A DNA stretch of 64,000 bases from SMWN01 sp965221455 (GTDB lineage: Bacteria > Pseudomonadota > Gammaproteobacteria > Eutrophobiales > Eutrophobiaceae): NCBI GenBank assembly GCA_965221455.1, contig OZ244890.1, positions 1,798,001 to 1,862,000 of the forward strand. Reading direction: 5' to 3'. Each line of letters begins with the position of its first letter. The stretch's first letter is position 1. Of the stretch, positions 1-8,287 are shown piece by piece. A model generated the notes under the pieces. The model did no database searches and had not been told where the DNA came from. It was given only the letters and a program-made list of their open reading frames with translations. The translations under genes were made by a program, and so were the position numbers.

Positions 1-1
1 G

Positions 2-130
2 GAGAATATCGCAGTGGGACGGGTTTATATTGCATGTAATCACTGGCCAATGACTATTACTGCGTCAGTGGCGATGGCGGGAGGCTCAGCTACGTCAGCC
101 TGGTGTGTGATCGAGGAAAATGGAGACTAA
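2..130 (+). CDS. 3' end of an unidentified gene
   Basis: An open frame enters from the left edge and ends at a TAA at 128-130, giving a 42-residue C-terminal piece with ordinary-looking codons. It shows no motif I recognise and could be chance. If real, it is a gene upstream of glnK on the same strand, separated from it by about 200 bases. I saw no convincing terminator or sigma-54 site between them. Confidence 0.2.
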   Translation, partial: ENIAVGRVYIACNHWPMTITASVAMAGGSATSAWCVIEENGD

Positions 131-334
131 ATATCTCGTTCCTGGTTCTTGTTTGCCGTGAGGAAAGGGGATGCAATTTTTGGGAGTCAGATTCAACATT
201 GGGGAAAGTGCGCTACGGTGTTCTTCTTTGCTCGAATTTCGTTAAAGCAAAATTCAAGATGCACTGAAATGAATAAATTGCTAGCCTCTTCAGTACACTA
301 AATTGAGCGCATATTTATCTGGAGAATGATGTAA

Positions 335-673
335 ATGAAATTATTAATTGCAGTCATAAAACCCTATAAGTTGGATGATGTGAGAGATGCTTTGTCTGAA
401 GTTGGCGTGAAAGGTCTCACCGTGACGGAAGTGAAAGGCTTTGGTCGGCAAAAAGGTCATACCGAACTTTATCGTGGTGCAGAATACATTGTTGATTTCT
501 TACCGAAAACGAAATTAGAAATCGCGCTGGATGATGAACGGGTCGATGTTGCGATTGAAGCAATAACCAGGGCGGCCGGGACTGGTAAGATCGGAGATGG
601 CAAGATATTTGTGCAAAATCTTGAGCAGGCGATACGTATTCGTACGGGGGAAAGCGGTTCGGAAGCACTTTAA
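335..673 (+). CDS. glnK: PII nitrogen regulatory protein GlnK/GlnB
   Basis: A 112-residue PII signal transducer that reports nitrogen status (2-oxoglutarate, ATP/ADP) and, in GlnK-AmtB pairs, plugs the ammonium channel. The start MKLLIAVIKPYKLDDVR and the T-loop around residues 37-55 are typical of the family. Tyr51, the uridylylation site, is present in GAEY. The C-terminal half holds the GTGKIGDGKIFV nucleotide-binding segment. Length matches the family. The ATG follows a GGAGAATGA ribosome site. The next gene is amtB in the same direction, the classic glnK-amtB pair, so assignment as GlnK rather than GlnB rests on context. Confidence 0.95.
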   Translation: MKLLIAVIKPYKLDDVRDALSEVGVKGLTVTEVKGFGRQKGHTELYRGAEYIVDFLPKTKLEIALDDERVDVAIEAITRAAGTGKIGDGKIFVQNLEQAIRIRTGESGSEAL

Positions 674-804
674 AAAATTAGATTTTATTTTTGCAAGGAA
701 GAAGGAGAGTTTGAGGATGACAACCTTGAAGCGTGAATCAAGAAAAGGTAGGCGTGTGGTCGATGGTTTGATGCTTTTGTTAACTAATTTTGGCGACTTT
801 GTTG

Positions 805-2025
805 ATGATTGAAAATCTGAATGCAGGTGATACTGCCTGGATGTTAACTTCAACGGTTCTGGTTTTGTTTATGACCCTGCCAGGGTTGGCACTTTTCTAT
901 TCCGGATTGGTACGGGCCAAGAATGTATTGTCTGTTTTGATGCAATGTTTCGCTATCGCTTGCGTAGTATCCATTCTGTGGATGTTGTTTGTCTATGGCT
1001 TGGCTTTTGGTGATGGTGGTTCTCTGAACAAGATTATTGGTAGTGGTAAGATTTTGATGGATGGCATCGGTCTGGAGAGTATGAGCGGCTCCATACCTGA
1101 AACCGTATTTTTTATGTTTCAAATGACTTTTGCAGTCATTACACCAGCACTGATCATTGGCGGTTATGCTGAGAGGATGCGTTTTTCAGCCACACTATGG
1201 TTTAGTGCATTGTGGCTAATCCTGGTTTATGCGCCGGTATGCCATTGGGTCTGGGGCGGTGGTTGGCTTACTGAGCCTGGATTTATGGATTTTGCTGGTG
1301 GTGCAGTGGTACATATTAATGCGGGCGTCGCCGCACTTGTTGCGGTATTGGTTATTGGTAACCGAAAGGGTTTTCCACAAGTGACGATGGCTCCGCATAA
1401 CATGACATTGGTTGTCATAGGGGCGTCTATGCTTTGGGTGGGTTGGTTTGGTTTTAATGCGGGTAGTGCGTTAACAGCAGGTGCGGGCGCGGGTATGACA
1501 ATGACTGTCACACATATCTCTGCTGCTACTGGATCTCTGGCCTGGATGGTATGCGAATGGATCAGATATGGTAAACCCGGCGTATTGGGTATTGTCACTG
1601 GGATGGTCGCTGGTTTGGGGACAATTACGCCAGCATCCGGTTACGTCGGTCCTTTAGGCGGCTTGGTTATTGGTCTGTTTGCTGGCGTGGTGTGTTATTT
1701 CGTAACACAATACATTAAGCATGTTTTGGTGATCGATGATTCTCTTGATGTTTTTTCGGTGTATGGTGCAGGTGGTATTGCAGGGATATTGCTGACCGCT
1801 GTGTTCGCTGCTAAATCAATGGGTGGAATGGGTCTTGAAACTTCAATTGGGTCACAGTTTGTTACGCAAATGATCGGTGTCGTGGCAGTGATCGTTTGGT
1901 GCGGCGCCGTTACTTGTGTCATACTGAAGTTTCTTGACGCTGTAATCGGTCTGAGAGTGGGTGAAGACGAAGAAACGGAGGGTTTGGATCTCGCGTTGCA
2001 TAATGAGCGTGGGTATACGTTTTAA
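805..2025 (+). CDS. amtB: Ammonium transporter AmtB
   Basis: Inner-membrane ammonium channel of the Amt/Rh family, with about 11 membrane helices. Family signatures seen include NAGDTAWML near the N-terminus, the FYSGLVRAKNVLSV segment, and FGFNAGSAL in the middle. The ATG at 805 gives 406 residues. The frame opens at a TTG (790), because an in-frame TAA lies at 781. Neither start has a clear ribosome site. The well-placed ATG at 717, behind AAGGAAGAAGGAGAG, is in another frame and closes at 812. The usual cleaved signal peptide is therefore missing: either the native short form starts at 805, or a frameshift lies between 717 and 790. The gene sits behind glnK and is presumably nitrogen-regulated with it. 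Confidence 0.93.
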   Translation: MIENLNAGDTAWMLTSTVLVLFMTLPGLALFYSGLVRAKNVLSVLMQCFAIACVVSILWMLFVYGLAFGDGGSLNKIIGSGKILMDGIGLESMSGSIPETVFFMFQMTFAVITPALIIGGYAERMRFSATLWFSALWLILVYAPVCHWVWGGGWLTEPGFMDFAGGAVVHINAGVAALVAVLVIGNRKGFPQVTMAPHNMTLVVIGASMLWVGWFGFNAGSALTAGAGAGMTMTVTHISAATGSLAWMVCEWIRYGKPGVLGIVTGMVAGLGTITPASGYVGPLGGLVIGLFAGVVCYFVTQYIKHVLVIDDSLDVFSVYGAGGIAGILLTAVFAAKSMGGMGLETSIGSQFVTQMIGVVAVIVWCGAVTCVILKFLDAVIGLRVGEDEETEGLDLALHNERGYTF

Positions 2026-2254
2026 TCAGAAACAATCTCTTTTTAGGTTTCCATGAACAAAGGGACGTATTGTTCTTGTGAGTCTTCTTTTGCGTGCCTC
2101 AGTCTGTGGTTCTAACGATCATTCAAGAATGTTTCTCTGATGTGTATTTAGTTCCTTTAATCGTTTAGAATCGGACCCTTGCATTCTGCTTAATCAGCGA
2201 AGAGTTGTTTTTTCGCCGTAAGTAATACGTTAAAGTTAAAGGGTATAAAGATCC

Positions 2255-3301
2255 ATGAGTGAGTTGATTGATAAGACATTATTAAGATCATTTGTTCCAG
2301 CTAGCGCACTGAATTCTGAGAATTTTCAAGAACTTGCGAGCAAGACCTTTGTCGAGGAGATTGCTGCTGGTCGAACAATTTATAAGCAAGGCGACACCGA
2401 TAAGAAAACCGTCTATTTGGTTGATGGTGAGGTAGTACTAACTAATGGTGCTGGCAAGGAAACTTCTGTCGTGCCAAACACACAAGCTGGGAAGCATCCA
2501 TTAGCGAATTTCCAACCACGGAGACACACTGCTGTTGCCAAAACCACGTGCAAAATTATACGAATAGATAGTGATCTCCTGGATATCCTGATGACCTGGG
2601 ATCAAATGTCCGGTATTGAGGTCGATGAGATTCAGGATGACGATGATGATGACGGTGGCGATGACTGGATGACGAGGATCTTGCAGTCAAAGGCCTTTTT
2701 ACAGGTACCTCCTGGAAACATCCAGGCAATGTTTATGCGAATTCAGGAGGTCCCTGTCAAGTCTGGTGATGTCATCATCAAACAGGGTGATGACGGTGAT
2801 TTTTATTACATAATCAAAAACGGCAAATTTAAGGTCACCAGAACATCGAAAACCGGTTCTGAATTAACACTTGCCACCATCAAGGATGGTGATGCTTTTG
2901 GAGAAGAAGCACTGTTGTCGGATGCAAAACGGAACGCCAATATTATAGCAGTTACGGATGGTATTTTGATGCGCCTGTCAAAGGAAGATTTTAATGAGCT
3001 GTTAAAAGAACCGATGTTAACTTGGGTTACCAAGCAGGAAGGTGATGAGATGGCGAAGAATGGCGCAGTTTGGCTGGATGTACGACTTGATAGTGAACAT
3101 AAAAATAGGGGAATTGAAGGAAGCATCAATATCCCCTTGATTATGTTGCGAATGAAAGCTGCGACACTCTCTGAAGATAAAAAATATATTCTCTATTGCG
3201 ATACCGGCAGACGCAGTTCAGCAGCGGCGTTCTTGTTGAGTGAACGTGGGCTGGATGCGGTCTGTCTTAAGGGCGGTTTGATGGGTGCTGGCGAAGACTG
3301 A
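2255..3301 (+). CDS. Two cyclic-nucleotide-binding domains plus C-terminal rhodanese
   Basis: A 348-residue soluble protein without a signal peptide. Residues about 15-120 form a first cNMP-binding-like (CRP-type beta roll) domain with a degenerate phosphate cassette. An acidic linker rich in Asp lies near residues 127-139. Residues about 145-255 form a second cNMP domain (KQGDDGDFYYIIKNG, then FGEEALLSDAKRNA). Residues about 265-345 are a rhodanese domain with the catalytic Cys in YCDTGRRSS. There is no helix-turn-helix, so it is not a CRP-type transcription factor. Family knowledge suggests a ligand-gated sulfurtransferase or signalling role; the ligand and substrate are unknown. It stands alone, followed after 44 bases by aroE. 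Confidence 0.85.
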   Translation: MSELIDKTLLRSFVPASALNSENFQELASKTFVEEIAAGRTIYKQGDTDKKTVYLVDGEVVLTNGAGKETSVVPNTQAGKHPLANFQPRRHTAVAKTTCKIIRIDSDLLDILMTWDQMSGIEVDEIQDDDDDDGGDDWMTRILQSKAFLQVPPGNIQAMFMRIQEVPVKSGDVIIKQGDDGDFYYIIKNGKFKVTRTSKTGSELTLATIKDGDAFGEEALLSDAKRNANIIAVTDGILMRLSKEDFNELLKEPMLTWVTKQEGDEMAKNGAVWLDVRLDSEHKNRGIEGSINIPLIMLRMKAATLSEDKKYILYCDTGRRSSAAAFLLSERGLDAVCLKGGLMGAGED

Positions 3302-3345
3302 CGTAATTTTTTTCACTCATCAAAAAAGTGCCTGTGGTGCCCTGG

Positions 3346-4194
3346 ATGACAATATCCATAGAGTTGCCACTTGATAATTATTGCGTGATAGGTAACCCTA
3401 TCGCGCATACCAAGTCTCCTCAAATCCATACTGCATTCGCCGAACAAACACGGCAAGCCGTCTCCTATCAAGCCATTTTGGTTGAGAAGAGCAAGTTTCA
3501 AGAAACAATTCAAGAGTTTCAAGGGCAGGGCGTCAAGGGTCTAAATGTCACTGTGCCATTCAAGGTCGAAGCCTGGGAGGCAACTGATCATCGAAGTAGT
3601 AAAGCTGAGCGTGCAAGGGCGGTAAATACCATCAGTTTTGATGATGGAAAAATAATTGGTGACAATACGGATGGTATTGGCCTGGTTCGTGATTTGACCG
3701 GTAATCACAATGTTTCAATCAAATACAAGAATATTTTGATACTTGGCGCGGGTGGTGCTGTCAGAGGGATTATTGATCCGTTATTTGATGAAGAACCTGG
3801 CAGAGTAGTTATTGCTAATCGTACTATTAGTCGTGCAAAGAACCTTGCAGATGCTTTTTCAGATCGTGGTAGTATCGCGGCTTGTGGATTTACCGAGCTT
3901 ATAGGAAGCAGTTTCGATATTATTATTAACGGTACTTCGGCCAGTTTACAAGGTGATGCTCTACAGCTGCCTGAAAGACTCATTGATATAAATGGGTGTT
4001 GCTACGACATGATGTATTCGATGAGTGATACACCTTTTATCTCATGGGCCAGGGGTCAAGGTATAGATAAAACATTCGATGGCTTGGGTATGCTTGTTGA
4101 GCAAGCTGCGGAGTCATTCTTTATCTGGCGTGGAGTCAGACCGGAAACAGGTTCAGTCATTGAACTGGTGAGGAAGTGTGTGACCGACAATTAG
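3346..4194 (+). CDS. aroE: Shikimate 5-dehydrogenase AroE
   Basis: NADP-dependent reduction of 3-dehydroshikimate to shikimate in aromatic amino acid synthesis. Motifs seen: GNPIAHTKSPQIH at the N-terminus (shikimate binding), NVTVPFK with the catalytic Lys, DNTDGIGLVRDL with the catalytic Asp, and the glycine-rich GAGGAVRGI for NADP. I chose the ATG at 3346 (MTISIELPLDNY, 282 aa); the frame also opens at a GTG at 3328, which would add six residues without family support. Length is normal. It converges on the TRAP transporter genes to the right. Confidence 0.93.
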   Translation: MTISIELPLDNYCVIGNPIAHTKSPQIHTAFAEQTRQAVSYQAILVEKSKFQETIQEFQGQGVKGLNVTVPFKVEAWEATDHRSSKAERARAVNTISFDDGKIIGDNTDGIGLVRDLTGNHNVSIKYKNILILGAGGAVRGIIDPLFDEEPGRVVIANRTISRAKNLADAFSDRGSIAACGFTELIGSSFDIIINGTSASLQGDALQLPERLIDINGCCYDMMYSMSDTPFISWARGQGIDKTFDGLGMLVEQAAESFFIWRGVRPETGSVIELVRKCVTDN

Positions 4195-4238
4195 CTGGCA
4201 TGCAGCAGAAGGTTACGCCTGGTTACAATCCACGACTG

Positions 4239-5552
4239 CTACAGACCGTTTAATCTATCCATAATATCGGGTAACCATGTCACCAGTTTCGGAAATAGAA
4301 TTAGCAAGATTAGAGTTAAAATCTGTATAATTACGAATGGTATTATTCCGCAGTAAACATCCTTAATACTTACTTCCGGCGGTGCAACAGCCTTTAGATA
4401 GAATAATGAAAACCCGAATGGTGGTGTCAGGAAGGATGTTTGTAGATTGAGAGCTATTAATACCGCCAACCAGAGTAAATCTATTCCTAGCAGATTTGCA
4501 ACAGGCGCAATGATGGGAACAACGATAAAACAGATTTGAAGAAAATCCAAAAAGAAGCCCAAAATAAAGATTACAAACATACTGATGAACATAAACCCCC
4601 AGACTCCGCCAGGAATATTTGTCATTATTTCATGTATCAGAGTGTCGCCTCCCATACCACGAAATACCAGACCAAAAGTGATGGCGCCAATTAAAATCAT
4701 AAATACCATACTGGTTAGTCGTACGGTAAGTTCCATGGTGGCTTTTAAATTAGTAATGGTTAGTTGTTTGTGTACAGCAGAGAGTCCCATGGCGCCAAGT
4801 GCGCCGATTGCTGCCGATTCTGTTGGTGAGGCGACTCCGGCAAAGATAGAGCCGAGAACGCTCATAACCAATATGAAAGGAGGTAATAAAGTAAATATAA
4901 CCTTTCTAAATAAATTCTCGCTTCGATCATTTTTTAATGCGGGGGCAATGGTCGGTTTTATCCAGGCAACACAGAGGATGTATAGTAGGAAAAGTGTTAC
5001 GAGTATTGTTCCTGGGATGACGGTGCCAACAAAAAGCCGTCCTACCGGGACACCCATTACGTCGCCAAGTAAGATTAAAATGATGCTGGGCGGTATGATC
5101 TGTCCCAACGTACCTGATGCAGCGATGGTACCGGTAGCAAGTGCGGGGGAATATTGACGCTTAAGCATGGTCGGTAGCGCGATGATGCCCATAGTCACGA
5201 CAGTAGCACCAGCAATTCCGGTTGTCGCAGCCAGTAAGGCTCCGACCATGACTACCGATACAGCTAAACCGCCACGCATTTTCCCGAATAACAGTCCCAT
5301 GGTCTCCAATAAATCTTCGGCCAAGCCTGATTTGTCCAGCGTGATTCCCATGTAGATGAATAAAGGCACAGCAAGCAAGGTGAAATTAGTCATCGTTCCC
5401 CAGATTTGCAGGGGAAGTAGATTGAAGAAATCCAGATTCAGGAAAATACTGCCGAACAAAAATGCAACGGCACCTAGAGTAAATGCAACCGGATAACCGA
5501 ACAGCAGCATGATTATGAGTGTGCCAAGCATCGCAATAATGGGGGCGGTCAT
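4239..5552 (-). CDS. dctM: TRAP transporter large permease (DctM family)
   Basis: A 437-residue protein with about 12 hydrophobic segments that forms the substrate-translocating subunit of a tripartite ATP-independent periplasmic transporter driven by the sodium gradient. DctM signatures include the N-terminal LFGYPVAFTLG, the GATVVTMGIIALPTMLKRQYS block, LGQIIPPSIILILLGD and the late NLQTSFLTPPFGFSLFYLK. The start lies six bases after the small permease gene, so the two are co-transcribed. No DctP-type binding protein is encoded next to the pair, so the substrate (often a C4-dicarboxylate or other organic acid) cannot be inferred from context. Confidence 0.92.
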   Translation of the reverse strand: MTAPIIAMLGTLIIMLLFGYPVAFTLGAVAFLFGSIFLNLDFFNLLPLQIWGTMTNFTLLAVPLFIYMGITLDKSGLAEDLLETMGLLFGKMRGGLAVSVVMVGALLAATTGIAGATVVTMGIIALPTMLKRQYSPALATGTIAASGTLGQIIPPSIILILLGDVMGVPVGRLFVGTVIPGTILVTLFLLYILCVAWIKPTIAPALKNDRSENLFRKVIFTLLPPFILVMSVLGSIFAGVASPTESAAIGALGAMGLSAVHKQLTITNLKATMELTVRLTSMVFMILIGAITFGLVFRGMGGDTLIHEIMTNIPGGVWGFMFISMFVIFILGFFLDFLQICFIVVPIIAPVANLLGIDLLWLAVLIALNLQTSFLTPPFGFSLFYLKAVAPPEVSIKDVYCGIIPFVIIQILTLILLILFPKLVTWLPDIMDRLNGL

Positions 5553-5558
5553 GCGTTT

Positions 5559-6086
5559 CTACCTAATAACGATCTGGAGATTTTTAATAATGTTTGAGAG
5601 CCCCTGTAGCAAAAGAAGCATAAATCCCAAAGGGATGCTGGTTTTGATAATCCAGCGATAGGGTAGACCTCCCGGATCTGGTGAGCTTTCCAGAATGTAG
5701 TAGGATTGATAAACAAAAGGACAGGCCGTTGCGATGATTAAAATACAAAAAGGTAGTAACAGAAAAAGGCCGCCAAACAAGTTAATCAATGCCCTGTGTC
5801 TGTCATCCATGAATTTGCTTCTATAAAAGAGGTCAAGCCTGACATGATCATCATGTTTGAACGTGTATGCGGCTCCGATGAGAAATATGAGAGAAAATAG
5901 ATGCCATTCCATTTCCTGTAGCACAATAGAACCGCTGTGGAAAAAATAGCGCATGGCAACGTCGTAACTCACCAGTAAAACCATCGCCAAAACAAGCCAA
6001 GAGATCAGTTTGCCTGTAAGGTCACTGAATTGTTCCAATTTGACTGAAAATTTATCCAGTAAATGGAAGACGTCATTCTTATTCAT
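5559..6086 (-). CDS. dctQ: TRAP transporter small permease (DctQ family)
   Basis: A small four-helix membrane subunit that pairs with the DctM-type protein directly downstream. The DctQ pattern is seen in SYDVAMRYFFHSGSIVLQEM and LFSLIFLIGAAYTFKHDDHVR. The ATG at 6086 gives 175 residues. The frame extends to a TTG at 6116, but the ten extra residues look unlike the family. Upstream, an AT-rich stretch of over 300 bases probably holds the promoter, and no periplasmic binding protein gene is present there. Confidence 0.88.
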   Translation of the reverse strand: MNKNDVFHLLDKFSVKLEQFSDLTGKLISWLVLAMVLLVSYDVAMRYFFHSGSIVLQEMEWHLFSLIFLIGAAYTFKHDDHVRLDLFYRSKFMDDRHRALINLFGGLFLLLPFCILIIATACPFVYQSYYILESSPDPGGLPYRWIIKTSIPLGFMLLLLQGLSNIIKNLQIVIR

Positions 6087-6116
6087 GCCTGGGTGAGATA
6101 GGTTCCTAAATTGCAA

Positions 6117-6453
6117 CTGTATTATTATTTGGAATAGAGATTAAAGGCTATCTTAAAGCACTATTTTAAAGATTTTGTACAAGCCAAAATTTTTAAAAAC
6201 CTGGCAATTGCTACTTGGAACTGCAGGTAAGCAAGCATTTTTATACACAAGCCATTCAAAACCGGACTTATTACGAGATTTATCAATAGCAGATACTATT
6301 CATAAAGAACTATATGAAAGTATAAGTAATTGACATAACAAAGAATAAAATTAAATTTTTATGTTGTATCCAGGCAAATGTGTAAAAGTTAAGCACATAA
6401 AGCACCTGCGTCTTAATTAAAAAACCTATCCACAACGTTTTCCACAGATGAAG
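6117..6453. other. AT-rich intergenic region between dctQ and rsmA
   Basis: No gene is seen in this stretch. It lies between the divergently placed 5' end of the TRAP pair and the 3' end of rsmA. Two sequences near 6425-6447 (CTATCCACA and TTTTCCACA) are each one mismatch from a DnaA box, which is too little to call an origin. Confidence 0.4.
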
Positions 6454-7239
6454 CTATCGGCTTTGCTTATAGTAAGTGTTTGCTATTTGAATAAATTTGT
6501 CAATTGCCAGGGTTTCGGCACGTGTGTCAGGGACAATTCCCAGATTGATTATCTGTTCCTCCCCAAGCGTGCCTCTCAAACAATTTTTCAATGTCTTTCG
6601 TCTTTGAGAGAATGCTTGCTTCACGATATGTGCAAAACTGGGATAGTCCAGGATTCTATCTAAAATCTCTGTGTGGCTTTTCAGTTTGATGATTGCTGAC
6701 ATAACTTTGGGTGGTGGTGAGAAAGCACTTGGATCGACGGTAAATAATTTTTCGGTAAGACAATGTACCTGAATCATTACGGAAAGGCGCCCATAATCTC
6801 CACTGCCAGGGGATGCGCACATGCGATCGACGACCTCTTCCTGAAGCATGAATAGCATGTTATCTATGCAATGCCTATGTCCCAGCAAATGAAATATTAG
6901 TGGCGTTGATATGTTGTAGGGCAGATTTCCAACAATGTACAGGTGCTGTTCTCCTATCTCCCTAAAATTATAGGTCAGGGCATCCTGGCAGTGGACAACG
7001 ATTTTATTATTAGCGGCGTATCGGTTAGACAGGTCTCGTGCCAGTTCCCGGTCAAGTTCAATGACATGTAACTGATCGACACGCTCAAGTAGAGGAGCCG
7101 TCAGCGCACCTCTACCTGGTCCAATTTCAATAATTATTTGATCTCGCCCTGGATTAATGGCGGTAACAATACGATGAATAATATTTTGATCATGGAGAAA
7201 ATGCTGACCGAATCTTTTTTTTGCTCGGTAATCTGCCAT
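6454..7239 (-). CDS. rsmA: 16S rRNA (adenine1518/1519-N6) dimethyltransferase RsmA/KsgA
   Basis: Dimethylates two adjacent adenosines in the 3'-terminal hairpin of 16S rRNA during 30S maturation, using S-adenosylmethionine. A 261-residue protein. Motif I is in IIEIGPGRGALT, the N-terminal KKRFGQHFLHD block is diagnostic, and the catalytic motif IV NLPYNISTPL is intact. Length is normal. It is the last gene of the lptD-surA-pdxA-rsmA cluster, 13 bases after pdxA, an arrangement conserved in gammaproteobacteria. The apaG gene that often follows is absent. Confidence 0.96.
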   Translation of the reverse strand: MADYRAKKRFGQHFLHDQNIIHRIVTAINPGRDQIIIEIGPGRGALTAPLLERVDQLHVIELDRELARDLSNRYAANNKIVVHCQDALTYNFREIGEQHLYIVGNLPYNISTPLIFHLLGHRHCIDNMLFMLQEEVVDRMCASPGSGDYGRLSVMIQVHCLTEKLFTVDPSAFSPPPKVMSAIIKLKSHTEILDRILDYPSFAHIVKQAFSQRRKTLKNCLRGTLGEEQIINLGIVPDTRAETLAIDKFIQIANTYYKQSR

Positions 7240-7252
7240 TCATCTATTTTGG

Positions 7253-8287
7253 CTATTTAGAGTTTAGTGGCGATGTTGAGCCTGGTAATGATCTACAGAG
7301 GGGATTGATCGTCATCTTAATAGCGCACTTTACCGCCTCCATTAAACTTGATGGAGATGCTTTCCCGGTTCCAGCAAAATGAAGTGCTGTGCCATGGTCA
7401 ACCGAAGTCCTGATAATCGGTAAGCCTAATGTAATATTAACTGTTTCTCCAAATCCCAGGGACTTCAAAACAGGTAGCCCTTGATCGTGATACATCGTGA
7501 CAATGATATCGAAATCAGCAATCATTTCAGGAGTGAAGGCGGTATCTGCGGGATGTGGTCCGGTTAAATCCAGGCCCTGCTCTTTTAATGCATTGATGGT
7601 GGGGATGATAATATCATTTTCCTCGTTGCCTAAATGACCCATTTCACCGGCGTGGGGGTTGAGACCACAAACCAGAATGCGAGGATGACTGATGGAAAAT
7701 TTATCTCGCAGATCTTTATCGACCACCTTTAATACCTGTGTCAGGTTTTCTTTCGTAATACAGTGACTTACTTTTGATAAAGGCAAGTGCGTTGTGACCA
7801 GTGCGACTTTTAATGAATTATTGGCGAGCATCATGACCGGGACGGCCTGTTCACAGAGATTAGCTAAAAATTCTGTATGTCCGCTGAAGGCGTGACCAGC
7901 ATCATTAATGATTGATTTTTGAATTGGGGTCGTGACCATGGCATCAAATCTTTTATCGAGACACCCCAAGCAGGCTGTTTTAAGAAGAGTCAGGACGTAC
8001 TCAGCGTTATCGGGATCAAGTTTCCCCGCAATAACAGGTGCTTCAGTTTCAACAGGAATTATTCTCAGGTTTTTGCCGACATGTTTTTGTTTCCTGGTTC
8101 TGTCAAATTTAATTAATGAAATGGAGAGTCCCAGTGTGGCAGCTCGATTTTGCAGCAAGTGTGGATCACCTATGGCGACAATATCAGCATTAATATTATT
8201 TTGGGCAAACTGAACAGTGATGTCGGGACCGATACCTGCAGGTTCACCAGTACAAATGATAATACGAGGTATTTCAGTGTTAGCCAT
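7253..8287 (-). CDS. pdxA: 4-hydroxythreonine-4-phosphate dehydrogenase PdxA
   Basis: NAD-dependent oxidation and decarboxylation of 4-phosphohydroxy-threonine in the DXP-dependent pyridoxal phosphate pathway. The ATG at 8287 (MANTEIPRIIICTGEPAGIG) gives 344 residues and overlaps surA by eight bases, implying translational coupling. The frame runs on to 8320, but those eleven residues lie wholly inside surA and are not typical. Family marks include TGEPAGIGPD, SGHTEFLA with a metal-binding His, and CGLNPHAGEMG and MYHDQGLPVLK with further metal-binding histidines. Confidence 0.95.
   Translation of the reverse strand: MANTEIPRIIICTGEPAGIGPDITVQFAQNNINADIVAIGDPHLLQNRAATLGLSISLIKFDRTRKQKHVGKNLRIIPVETEAPVIAGKLDPDNAEYVLTLLKTACLGCLDKRFDAMVTTPIQKSIINDAGHAFSGHTEFLANLCEQAVPVMMLANNSLKVALVTTHLPLSKVSHCITKENLTQVLKVVDKDLRDKFSISHPRILVCGLNPHAGEMGHLGNEENDIIIPTINALKEQGLDLTGPHPADTAFTPEMIADFDIIVTMYHDQGLPVLKSLGFGETVNITLGLPIIRTSVDHGTALHFAGTGKASPSSLMEAVKCAIKMTINPLCRSLPGSTSPLNSK

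Noticed and set aside
130..334. Sigma-54 promoter for glnK
   Set aside because: GG...GC candidates near 141-155 and 219-233 have one-base wrong spacing; no clear TGGCAC-N5-TTGC.
6420..6450. DnaA-box-like pair as a replication origin
   Set aside because: Only two imperfect 9-mers, no AT-rich unwinding array, no dnaA/dnaN nearby.
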